NCBI RefSeq assembly: GCF_947503045.1 | Contig: NZ_CANNCF010000001.1 | Span: forward strand, 1,488,001 to 1,552,000 | Direction: 5' to 3' | DNA length: 64,000 nt | Origin: an uncultured Tateyamaria sp. | GTDB taxonomy: Bacteria > Pseudomonadota > Alphaproteobacteria > Rhodobacterales > Rhodobacteraceae | Shown: positions 57,601 through 64,000 of the stretch, in pieces | Numbering within the stretch: position 1 is the stretch's first letter | Layout of the letters: every line of letters begins with the position of its first letter | The notes under the pieces: generated by a model | What the model was told of the DNA's origin: nothing | Database searches by the model: none | Seen by the model: only the letters and a program-made list of their open reading frames with translations | Translations under genes and position numbers: made by a program

Positions 57601-58077
57601 CAATGGGCGCCACAGATCAACCTCGGCGTGCCGGTTCTGATCCCCGAAGCGTACGTGCCTGATCTGGACGTTCGTCTGGGATTGTATCGTCGTCTCAGTG
57701 GGTTGAGCACCAAAGTTGAACTCGAAGGCTTTGCCGCTGAGCTGATCGACCGCTTTGGTGCGTTGCCCAAGGAAGTGAACACGCTGATGCTGGTCGTGCG
57801 CATCAAGGCGATGTGCAAACGCGCGGGCATCGCCAAACTCGATGGCGGGCCAAAGGGGGCGACAGTGCAGTTCCACAACGACAAGTTTGCCTCGCCCGAG
57901 GGTCTTGTGACCTTTATCCAGGACCAACGCGGGCTGGCCAAAGTCAAGGACAATAAGATCGTGGTGCGCCGGGACTGGAAAAAGGACAGTGACAAGATCA
58001 AGGGCGCCTTTGCCATTGCCCGCGACCTGGCCGAAAAGGTGATCGCCGTCGAAAAGAAGAAGAAAGCGCGCACCTGA
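54619..58077 (+). CDS. mfd: Transcription-repair coupling factor
   Basis: Mfd removes RNA polymerase stalled at DNA damage and recruits the Uvr repair proteins. The 1152-residue protein has the UvrB-like N-terminal part, the polymerase-interaction domain (around residue 481, VHVDHGIGRYQGM), and a RecG-like translocase with Walker A GDVGFGKTEVAM (around 622) and the DEEQ box (VIDEEQKFGVTHKER, around 724), then the GRVGRS and C-terminal TRCF domains. It stands alone with no promoter I could fix. Confidence 0.98.
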   Translation: MSQPDHITVSGAPEGFDAKLILDEVAARGPVLHVARDDKRLAAMQGALRFFAPAMPVLVFPSWDCLPYDRVSPNADISAQRMATLAALVHGMPEKFVLLTTINAASQRVPARDLLREAAFSARVGGRVDENALRHFLVRMGFVQSPTVMEPGDYAVRGGIIDIYPPGDLGPVRLDLFGDVLDGARRFDPITQRTTEKLDLVELAPVSEVILDEAAVTRFRQSYRLEFGAAGTDDPLYEAISAGRKHQGAEHWLAFFHEQLETLFDYVPDATISLDDQVTPTRLARWESIADQYETRRLAMAHRSKMDSVYKPAPPEGLYLDDGAWEVAVAERRVVQFSALPQSTGLGVTDAGGRIGRNFSPERQQESISLFAALADHINAKMDSGPVVVASYSDGARERLTGLIEDEGLAEVIPIADATRIGKRGLHLVVWALEHGFEAPGLTVISEQDVLGDRLIRAPKRKRRAENFLTETQSLSPGDLVVHVDHGIGRYQGMEVVTAAGAAHECLLLEYAERSKLYLPVENIELLSKYGHEEGLLDRLGGGAWQSKKAKLKERIREMADKLIRIAAERALRKAPVLEPPPGMWDAFSARFPYDETDDQLTAIGAVIDDLTSGAPMDRLICGDVGFGKTEVAMRAAFVAAMSGVQVAVIAPTTLLARQHYKSFAERFRGFPIHVRQLSRFVSAKDANDARDAMAKGTCDIVVGTHALLAKGVKFQNLGLLVIDEEQKFGVTHKERLKQMRSDVHVLTLTATPIPRTLQLSLTGVRDLSIIGTPPVDRLAIRTYVSEFDTVTIREALLREHYRGGQSFYVVPRISDLPEIEAFLKEQLPELTYVVAHGQMAAGELDDRMNAFYDGKFDVLLATTIVESGLDIPTANTMIVHRADMFGLAQLYQIRGRVGRSKTRAYAYLTTKPRAKLTATAEKRLRVLGSLDTLGAGFTLASQDLDIRGAGNLLGEEQSGQMRDVGFELYQSMLEEAIAKIKAGEMEGLSEADEQWAPQINLGVPVLIPEAYVPDLDVRLGLYRRLSGLSTKVELEGFAAELIDRFGALPKEVNTLMLVVRIKAMCKRAGIAKLDGGPKGATVQFHNDKFASPEGLVTFIQDQRGLAKVKDNKIVVRRDWKKDSDKIKGAFAIARDLAEKVIAVEKKKKART

Positions 58078-58103
58078 GGGACGGGCGGGAGCTTTTGGTC
58101 GGG

Positions 58104-59321
58104 TCAGGCCAATTCTTCAGCAGCCTCGGCGCGGCGCATGAACTGCATCAGCACCGACGCGAAGGAACTGGTCAGCATCACCGTGACAATCAGCGCCAGC
58201 GGCGTGCCGTCAAACAGCAGCCCCACCGGAGAGGCGAGCAGGCCCCCGATTACCGTCGACACCGCCCCGATCACCGAGGCGGCCATGCCCGCGATATGGC
58301 CCATCGGCTCCATCGCGATGGCGTTCAGATTGGCCACCGTCAGCCCACCCTGAAACATCACGCCCCAAAGCCAGAACAGGAAGAAGTAAAAACAATAGGG
58401 CAGACCCGCCAGTATCCACAGCACAAAGACGCCGGACACAACGATCTGCGCCGCAAGCGCCCACGTCACCAGCCGCCGCATGCCAAACCGCCCGACAATC
58501 GCCGCGTTCAGCAGGCTCGACACACCGGATGACAGCGCAATTGCGCCAAACCACAGGGGAAAGCTTTCCTCTCGCCCAAAGGTCACATCAAAGATCGGCT
58601 GCACCATCGTCAGAACCGAAAACAGCGTCATCAGCATTAGGGTCTGCACAAAGATCGACAGACGTACTGTCTTGTGCGCAAACATCTGCCGCACGGCATC
58701 CGCCATCAAGGGCACGCGCAGGGGCCGTCGCGCTTGGGGCGGGAGGGTTTCGGAAATCCGCAGCGAAAACCAGACGAACAGCACAACGCCAAAGATCAGG
58801 AAGGCCGCAAAGATCGCCCGCCAGCCAAATGCATCCGCAATGAGCGCGCCGATCAAAGGGGCAACGCCCGGCACCAGCAAAAACACCACCATGGTCAGGG
58901 ACATGATGCTGGCCATGGCGCGCCCGGAGTAGAGGTCGCGGATGATGGCCGATGAAACAACGCGCGGACCCGCCGCCCCGAGGCCCTGCAGCACGCGGGC
59001 CGCCAGCATCAATTCAAGCGTCGGGGCCATCCAGCTGAGCACAGCCCCAAGCGCATAGATGGCGAGGCCTGCATAGACCACCGGTTTGCGCCCATAGGCG
59101 TCAGACAGGGGCCCGGTAAAGAATGTGCCTGCTCCCATGCCGATCACGAAAAAGGTCATCACCAGCGCGGCCTGTGCCACGCCGTACGGCGCAATGTCGG
59201 CCGAGATGTCGGGCAGGGCGGGCATCATCGCGTCGATGGAAAACGCAATGGTGGCGAACATCATCGCCATCAATGCAATGAATTCGACCTTGCCCAATTG
59301 CTTGCCCTGTGGAGTGGTCAC
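58104..59321 (-). CDS. Bcr/CflA-type multidrug efflux MFS transporter
   Basis: The 405-residue protein has about twelve membrane helices. The MFS motif GAGTFFTGPLSDAYGRKPV (loop 2-3) and the N-terminal block FSIDAMMPALPDISADI fit the Bcr/CflA drug:proton antiporters. Substrates are unknown. The start is GTG. It is convergent with mfd and stands alone. Confidence 0.88.
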   Translation of the reverse strand: MTTPQGKQLGKVEFIALMAMMFATIAFSIDAMMPALPDISADIAPYGVAQAALVMTFFVIGMGAGTFFTGPLSDAYGRKPVVYAGLAIYALGAVLSWMAPTLELMLAARVLQGLGAAGPRVVSSAIIRDLYSGRAMASIMSLTMVVFLLVPGVAPLIGALIADAFGWRAIFAAFLIFGVVLFVWFSLRISETLPPQARRPLRVPLMADAVRQMFAHKTVRLSIFVQTLMLMTLFSVLTMVQPIFDVTFGREESFPLWFGAIALSSGVSSLLNAAIVGRFGMRRLVTWALAAQIVVSGVFVLWILAGLPYCFYFFLFWLWGVMFQGGLTVANLNAIAMEPMGHIAGMAASVIGAVSTVIGGLLASPVGLLFDGTPLALIVTVMLTSSFASVLMQFMRRAEAAEELA

Positions 59322-59445
59322 GGCCCATCCGTTCTGGAATCGTCTCGACGCGAATGCGCGTCACATTGGCGGGTGGGCCGTCCGCGCGCAACGACTAATA
59401 GTTGAATTTTGACCGTTTGGGCAATTTATAGTTGTTTACGTTGGG

Positions 59446-60102
59446 TCACGCCGCGCCCGCGCGCAGTTCATCAATGACTTTTGCCCAAAGCTCGGGCGGT
59501 TGCGCACCGGGCACCGCGTGTTTGCCGCCGACAATGAAAGTAGGTACCGAATTGATCCCCATCTGCCGGCTGTGGGTGTCGCGCGCCGCGATGTCGTCGC
59601 GGTCCGCATCCGAGGCCAGAAGGCGGGTGACTACGGCCGCGTCCATTTCGATACTGTCCGCAATGTCGGCCAGGACTTCGTGATCGCCGATGTCGCGCGC
59701 CTCGACGAAATAGGCCTTGAACAGGGCGGATACGGCGGCGGTCTGTTTGCCCTCGATCCCGGCCCAGTGGATCAGGCGGTGGGCGTCCATCGTGTTGGGG
59801 GTGCGCTTCATCCCCTCAAAGTCGATCTTGAGGCCCGCCTTTTCCGCACTCTCCACCACCGGAGCATAAGCGCGCACAGCGCCTTCCTTGCCGCCGAACT
59901 TGCCCTCGAGATAGGCGCGCCGGTCCATGCCTTCGGGGGGCATGTCGGGGTTCAGCTGGAATGGGTGCCATTCGATCACGAACGGATGATCGGGATGGGC
60001 GGCCAATGCGCGGTCCAGATGCGCCTTGCCGATATAGCACCACGGGCAGATCGGGTCTGACATGATGTCGAGCTTGATGGAGGTGGAGGTCTCTTGGGTC
60101 AT
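59446..60102 (-). CDS. DsbA-family (FrnE-like) thiol oxidoreductase
   Basis: The 218-residue protein has a thioredoxin fold with active-site C19-P-W-C22 (DPICPWCYIG) and the cis-proline block INSVPTFIVGG. It lacks a signal peptide, so it is a cytoplasmic FrnE-type protein and not the periplasmic DsbA. The start at 60102 lies one base after the stop of the CoA ligase, so they are co-transcribed. The longer frame runs through that gene's end. Its true partner is unknown. Confidence 0.85.
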   Translation of the reverse strand: MTQETSTSIKLDIMSDPICPWCYIGKAHLDRALAAHPDHPFVIEWHPFQLNPDMPPEGMDRRAYLEGKFGGKEGAVRAYAPVVESAEKAGLKIDFEGMKRTPNTMDAHRLIHWAGIEGKQTAAVSALFKAYFVEARDIGDHEVLADIADSIEMDAAVVTRLLASDADRDDIAARDTHSRQMGINSVPTFIVGGKHAVPGAQPPELWAKVIDELRAGAA

Positions 60103-60103
60103 G

Positions 60104-61627
60104 TCAGTGGGCTTTCGTGTTTTTGGGCCAGAACAGATGCAGGCGGCGGCGCAGGATCTTGCCGTTGGCACCGGTGGGCATCTGAGGCAGGCGGATATAG
60201 GCGCGCGGTTGCTTGTATCTGGCAAGGTTCGCTTCGACATAGGTGCGCAGGGCGTCTTCGTCCAGAGGTGCGGCGCTGGTGTAAAAGACAACGATGACGC
60301 GGGCACCGGGTTTGACCTCAACCTCGGCGGCTCCTGCTGCGACGATGCCGGGGGCGGCCATCATGACGGATTCGACTTCGATAGGAGATACGCGGTAGCC
60401 GCCCGCGTTCATCATGTCGTCATTGCGCCCCAGATAATGCACCTGCCCATCCGCCTGCATGACGCCCATGTCACCGGTCACGAACCATTCGCCCTGATAC
60501 TTGGCCAAAGTCTCTTCGGGATGGCTGAGATAGCCGAGCATCAGGCCCGGATCATCGCGGTGGATGGCGATCACGCCGGGTTCGGTGCGCGCCACCGGGC
60601 CATCGGTGCCCAGAATGGCGATGTGCCGCCCGGGCTGCGCACGCCCAAGGGCTGCCGGGTCGCAAGGCGCGTCGGGACAGGCCGAGATAAAGGTCGAACA
60701 TTCTGACAGCCCATAGGCCTCGTGCACCGGCGTTCCGGTGGCGGTCATCCATGCCGCGCGCGTGGTGGGGGGCAGCTTTTCCCCCGCGCTCAATCCATGG
60801 CGCAGCGCGGGCAGGGCCGGCAATTCGGTGTGGGCCATCATCTGGCGATAGACACCCGGTGCGGCGGCAAAGATCGTGGTCCTGTGCCAGGCCATCAGCG
60901 CACCGAGGTCACCCGCTTGCGTGCCTGCCGCCGGGATCAGCGCCGTCGCCCCCAATGTCCACGGGTCCATCAGGCCAGTGCCCAGCGTATAGGTCCAGTT
61001 GAAGGCGCCCGCATGCATCAACACGTCGTCCTCTCCCAGACCGTACCAACCCTGATGCATCATCTGGCGTGCCCAGATCGCCCGGTGCGCATGGGCCACG
61101 GCGCGCGGTGCGCCAGAGGTGCCCGACGTGTAGACCACGTAGCCCAGCCGATCCGGATCACCCATCTCGAACGGGGCCGGGGGCAGGGCGCGCATCGCCC
61201 GCAAGGTGGCCAGCCCCACCTCGGGTGCGCCGGAGGCTGAAGCGACAGCCGGGTCGCGCAGGATCACGCGGGGGCGCATTTCGCTCACAATTCGGGCGAC
61301 CTCGGTTGTGGTGAGGGCCGCAGAGGTCGGGATCGGCACCAGCCCCACGGCCAGTGCGCCCAGATAGGCGATGGGAAAGTCGATCGTATTGCCCAGACGC
61401 AGCAGAATCCGCTCACCCGGCACGCAGCCTGCCTGCAAATAGCCCGCCCCAGTGCCCCGTACGGCTGCCAGAAGTTCGCCATACGTCATCCGCTCGACAT
61501 GGCTGTCAGACACCACGGCCACCGCCACTTTGTTCGACAGCGCCTCGGCGCGGCGCAGCACGTGGGCCGCCATGTTGAACGGGCTGGGGCAGGGTGGGAA
61601 CGGCGTGGTGTGATCAACGCTGAGCAT
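60104..61627 (-). CDS. Benzoate-CoA ligase-like AMP-binding protein
   Basis: The 507-residue ANL-superfamily enzyme should activate a carboxylic acid with ATP and join it to CoA. It has the P-loop-like motif YTSGTSGAPRAVAHAH, the YGLSECSTF block, the hinge with TGDMG, and the C-terminal catalytic lysine in GANGKILRR. Overall it resembles benzoate/aryl-CoA ligases. The ATG at 61627 was chosen; a TTG two codons earlier is possible. It is divergent from an XRE-cupin regulator, a common partner of such ligases. Confidence 0.88.
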   Translation of the reverse strand: MLSVDHTTPFPPCPSPFNMAAHVLRRAEALSNKVAVAVVSDSHVERMTYGELLAAVRGTGAGYLQAGCVPGERILLRLGNTIDFPIAYLGALAVGLVPIPTSAALTTTEVARIVSEMRPRVILRDPAVASASGAPEVGLATLRAMRALPPAPFEMGDPDRLGYVVYTSGTSGAPRAVAHAHRAIWARQMMHQGWYGLGEDDVLMHAGAFNWTYTLGTGLMDPWTLGATALIPAAGTQAGDLGALMAWHRTTIFAAAPGVYRQMMAHTELPALPALRHGLSAGEKLPPTTRAAWMTATGTPVHEAYGLSECSTFISACPDAPCDPAALGRAQPGRHIAILGTDGPVARTEPGVIAIHRDDPGLMLGYLSHPEETLAKYQGEWFVTGDMGVMQADGQVHYLGRNDDMMNAGGYRVSPIEVESVMMAAPGIVAAGAAEVEVKPGARVIVVFYTSAAPLDEDALRTYVEANLARYKQPRAYIRLPQMPTGANGKILRRRLHLFWPKNTKAH

Positions 61628-61692
61628 GTCCAAGCGCTACGGTGAACGGGGCGATGTTGCAAGCCTGTCGAGCGCGCAATATAGAGGTGGTC

Positions 61693-62316
61693 ATGACTGG
61701 AAAAGACCCCAAATCCCTGATCGAAATCGCCCGCGCCACGGGCGGGGACGAGATGCCCGAACCGCTTGATCTGGGGGCACGGGTGCGCGAATTGCGCAAG
61801 GCGCGTGACTGGACGCTGGAACAGGCGGCAGGGCAGGCGGGACTGGCCCGTTCAACTCTGTCCAAGATCGAAAACGGCCAGATGTCGCCCACCTATGAGG
61901 CACTGAAAAAGCTTGCCGTGGGCCTGGAAATCTCCGTCCCGCAACTGTTCACGCCTCCGGAAAAAGGGCAGATCAACGGGCGTATGGTGCTCACCCGATC
62001 AGGCGAAGGGAACGCGCAGGCCACAGTGACCTATGAGCACGAGTTGCTGGCCGAAACGCTGACCAAAAAGCAGATGCTGCCCTATCGTGCCCGCGTGCGT
62101 GCGCGCAGCATGGACGAATTCGACGGCTGGGTGCGCCATGATGGCGAAGAGTTTCTCTATGTGCTGACCGGAGTGATCCGCCTGTTCACTGAATTCTACG
62201 AACCGGTCGAGATGCGGCGCGGCGACAGTGCGTATTATGACGCAACCATGGGCCACAACGTGGTGTCGGTCAGCGATGAGGACGCGCTGATCCTGTGGGT
62301 GACGTCGCTGGCCTGA
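61693..62316 (+). CDS. XRE-cupin transcriptional regulator
   Basis: The 207-residue protein has an XRE helix-turn-helix (about residues 28-80: VRELRKARDWTLEQAAGQAGLARSTLSKIENGQ, seen as TLEQAAGQAGLARSTLSKIE) and a C-terminal cupin domain (GEEFLYVLTGVIRLF, YYDATMGHNVV). Such proteins sense small organic acids or acyl-CoA derivatives in the cupin. The start at 61693 follows GAGGTGG; the frame to 61642 adds shadow residues. It is divergent from the CoA ligase with 65 bases between and probably controls it. Confidence 0.88.
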   Translation: MTGKDPKSLIEIARATGGDEMPEPLDLGARVRELRKARDWTLEQAAGQAGLARSTLSKIENGQMSPTYEALKKLAVGLEISVPQLFTPPEKGQINGRMVLTRSGEGNAQATVTYEHELLAETLTKKQMLPYRARVRARSMDEFDGWVRHDGEEFLYVLTGVIRLFTEFYEPVEMRRGDSAYYDATMGHNVVSVSDEDALILWVTSLA

Positions 62317-62320
62317 TGCG

Positions 62321-62542
62321 TCAGGCGGTGTGCAGCGCCTGAATGTCATCGCGGTTCAGGTAGGCGTCAAAGGCCTCTTGTGCCTCTTTCAGCGACATGT
62401 CGTGGGTGGCGGCCAGATAGCTTTCGAACCGGTCCTGATCTGCTTTCAGAAACGGCATCGCACTTGGTTCGAGCCCGGGAAATTCTTTGCACAGCGCGCG
62501 GTAGTTTTCGGCCCAGTTCTGGGTCAGGTCATTCCAGTTCAT
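62321..62542 (-). CDS. Small protein of unknown function (73 residues)
   Basis: A soluble, acidic, aromatic-rich protein (MNWNDLTQNWAENYRALC, DRFESYLAATHDMSLKEAQ). It shows no membrane segment or known domain. It lies four bases after the XRE-cupin stop on the opposite strand. A reasonable start and lengthy helical content support a real gene, but the family is not recognised. Confidence 0.6.
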   Translation of the reverse strand: MNWNDLTQNWAENYRALCKEFPGLEPSAMPFLKADQDRFESYLAATHDMSLKEAQEAFDAYLNRDDIQALHTA

Positions 62543-62668
62543 GCATACCCCCGTAAAGTCTAGGTCTGGTTCCAGCTCGGGAACTCAGAATACGACGCAG
62601 TTCGTCCCTGCGCACGTCGGACATCCACCCCGGCGTTACATTATTGCAAACCACGGTCGGTTCAACCT

Positions 62669-63319
62669 TTAACGCGCGAAAAACTTTGCAAACAACCTGT
62701 GCGCGAAGATGGTGGCGATCAGTTGGGCGATGACAAACGCCGGGATATGACCGGGGTAAATCCCTGCAAACGTGTCAGAAAAACCGCGTGCGATTGTGAC
62801 AGCCGGGTTTGCAAAGCTGGTCGAGGCGGTGAACCAGTAGGCCCCGGTGATGTACAGAGCGACCAATGTCGGCACCGCTTCGGAGCGTGATTTTAACCCG
62901 CCGAAGATCACGAAGAGCAGGCCAAGCGTGGCCAGCACCTCGCTGAACCATTGTGCAGGGCCCGTGCGATGCAGCGTTTGGGACATCTGCAGAATGGGCA
63001 GATCGAACATCGCGTGGGCGGCCCAGACTCCGATCAGGCCGCCGACAATCTGCGCGGCGACGTACGCCAGTGCCGTGCGCGCGCTGATATGCCCCCCAAG
63101 AAGGAACATGAGCGTGACCGCAGGGTTGAAATGCGCCCCCGACACCGGCCCAAGGACCGTGATGATCACATAGAGCATGCAGCCCGTGGCAATCGCATTG
63201 GCCAGCAAGGCGATGGCGTCATTTCCATCCGCCAGTGCGGCCCCCATGATGCCAGAGCCGATCACGCTGATCAGCAACATCGCCGTGCCGACCCCTTCGG
63301 CGATCAATTTGTCGCGCAC
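62669..63319 (-). CDS. Aquaporin/MIP family channel
   Basis: The 216-residue protein has six membrane helices and both half-helix signatures, HFNPAVT and FANPAVT. It passes water or small neutral solutes; whether glycerol or metalloid compounds also pass cannot be told. A GTG start at 63319 gives a clean opening (RDKLIAEGVGTAML) and lies five bases after the ABC protein stop, so the two may be coupled. The longer frame to 63358 overlaps that gene. Confidence 0.85.
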   Translation of the reverse strand: MRDKLIAEGVGTAMLLISVIGSGIMGAALADGNDAIALLANAIATGCMLYVIITVLGPVSGAHFNPAVTLMFLLGGHISARTALAYVAAQIVGGLIGVWAAHAMFDLPILQMSQTLHRTGPAQWFSEVLATLGLLFVIFGGLKSRSEAVPTLVALYITGAYWFTASTSFANPAVTIARGFSDTFAGIYPGHIPAFVIAQLIATIFAHRLFAKFFAR

Positions 63320-63324
63320 GGGGT

Positions 63325-64000
63325 CTACTCTTCGTACCACCAGAATTGCGGCATCCAATCCGGCCCATCGCCATAGATCGGGATCACATCCGGGTGTTTC
63401 ATCTCTTTGACATGGGCGATGCGGCCCGTGGTGAACTGCCAGAACGGCACCACGTAGCGCCCGGCGGTCAACAGCCGGTCAAGGGCGCGGGTGGCGGCAA
63501 GGCTGTCCTCGGCGGTGCGCGCACTTAGCATGGCGCCAATCATCGCATCGATGGCCGGGTCTTTGGCACCCATCAGATTTGGCGCGCCTTCCTGATCGGC
63601 GGCCTCCGAGCCCCAGTAGAAATACTGCTCGTTTCCCGGGCTGAGCGACATCGCACGGCGGTGATAGGTCATGTCGAAATCAAATGCGGCGGTGCGCGCG
63701 GTGAATTGCGCGCCGTCCACAAGGTCGGTTTTGATGTCGATGCCCATCTGGCTCAGCGCTTGCGTGTAAAGGTCGGCAATGGCGCGGTCCTCGGTGCGCT
63801 GCTGATCAAGCAGGATGGTGATGGCCATCGCCTGCCCATCCGGGTTGCGCAGTTTGCCGTCTTGCGTGGTCCACCCGGCCTCTTCCATCAGTTTGAGCGC
63901 GCGGCGCAGGCCTTTGCGGTCGCGGGCGGACCCGTCGCTTTGCGGCAGCTCATAGCCTTCCATCACGCCGGGCAGCAGGCGCCCATTGAATGGGGCGAGC
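63325..64000 (-). CDS. Peptide-type ABC transporter substrate-binding protein (C-terminal part)
   Basis: The open frame runs off the right edge, so only the last 224 or so residues of a larger protein are seen. The tail shows the SBP_bac_5 pattern: ALKLMEEAGWTTQDGKLRNP, LYTQALSQMGIDIKTDLV, and a C-terminal FWQFTTGRIAHVKEM. This fits a periplasmic binding protein for oligopeptides or related solutes, with its permeases outside the window. It is upstream of the aquaporin gene on the same strand. Confidence 0.85.
   Translation of the reverse strand, partial: LAPFNGRLLPGVMEGYELPQSDGSARDRKGLRRALKLMEEAGWTTQDGKLRNPDGQAMAITILLDQQRTEDRAIADLYTQALSQMGIDIKTDLVDGAQFTARTAAFDFDMTYHRRAMSLSPGNEQYFYWGSEAADQEGAPNLMGAKDPAIDAMIGAMLSARTAEDSLAATRALDRLLTAGRYVVPFWQFTTGRIAHVKEMKHPDVIPIYGDGPDWMPQFWWYEE

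Noticed and set aside
56383-57927. 514-residue open frame opposite mfd
   Set aside because: Antisense shadow over the mfd translocase domain, with no domain of its own.
1-64000. Prophage, insertion sequence or CRISPR array
   Set aside because: I found no transposase, integrase, phage structural gene, terminal inverted repeat or regularly spaced direct repeat.

Overview
The window looks like a chromosomal segment of a marine alphaproteobacterium of the Rhodobacteraceae (Roseobacter group). The evidence is high GC, the dusB(nifR3)-ntrB-ntrC-ntrY-ntrX followed by trkA-trkH-hfq-hflX order known from that family, separate ispD and ispF, a zinc-independent type of HemB, an MttB-like methyltransferase, RTX/Hint secreted proteins, and several small proteins typical of the family. 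I see no phage, insertion sequence, CRISPR array, tRNA or rRNA. Genes are packed tightly: no gene-free stretch exceeds 300 bases, and the longest (9508-9783, 52242-52506, 24231-24494, 3629-3866) are described as features or findings.

Layout. 1-5457: a partial leftward gene, hisI, gluQRS with a methyltransferase, trmFO, a tiny lipoprotein, enoyl-CoA hydratase, a PaaI-type thioesterase and a DUF1127 protein. 5553-8328: a MocR-type regulator divergent from the DUF1127 gene, and a zinc-ribbon/membrane protein pair. 8555-12365: rplM-rpsI with a clear promoter and terminator, then two accessory genes: a LysM-like protein with a glycine-rich hydrophobic core, and an RTX/Hint protein. 12491-20421: TetR, PPK2, alpha/beta hydrolase, MetA (acetyl-transfer type by its residue 111), an ATPase, two EamA transporters, a FadL-like porin and a small zinc-ribbon membrane protein. 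20595-29784: guaA, an MttB homologue, DUF6477, a DUF6456 protein behind DnaA-box and CtrA-like sites, a DoxX-like protein, lipA, two cytochromes c, hpt and a COQ10/RatA-type protein. 29826-33154: MmgE/PrpD, then the overlapping ispD-ispF-pgpA-pncC operon. 33333-46773: nitrogen and redox signalling (ntr), potassium uptake (trk), RNA chaperone and ribosome-associated GTPase, interrupted on the opposite strand by a double SnoaL protein and a lipoprotein. 46923-54560: a lower-GC secreted protein, RluE-type pseudouridine synthase, penicillin acylase, a hydroxyisobutyrate-dehydrogenase-like enzyme, a SYLF lipoprotein, GFA protein, hemB and a membrane protein. 54619-64000: mfd, an MFS drug exporter, a CoA ligase with a DsbA-type protein, an XRE-cupin regulator, an aquaporin and the end of a peptide-type ABC binding protein.

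How genes work together. NtrB/NtrC and NtrY/NtrX form two sensor-regulator pairs. Both regulators lack the GAFTGA loop used to contact sigma-54, so they probably act on the housekeeping polymerase. IspD and IspF are consecutive-pathway isoprenoid enzymes; TrkA and TrkH form one potassium transporter; GluQRS, TrmFO, DusB and RluE are scattered RNA-modification enzymes.

The most unusual signals are non-coding or accessory. A composite GC-hairpin plus T-rich element occurs in at least four gene borders, always in the same orientation, and supplies the ends of some coding regions. A long rod-like inverted repeat lies at 3656-3738. A cell-cycle-like control region lies upstream of the DUF6456 gene. 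GTCA/TGAC palindromes cluster before the porin. The LysM-like and RTX/Hint genes form a small secreted-protein island. All functional calls come from reading the sequence by eye; no database search was run.
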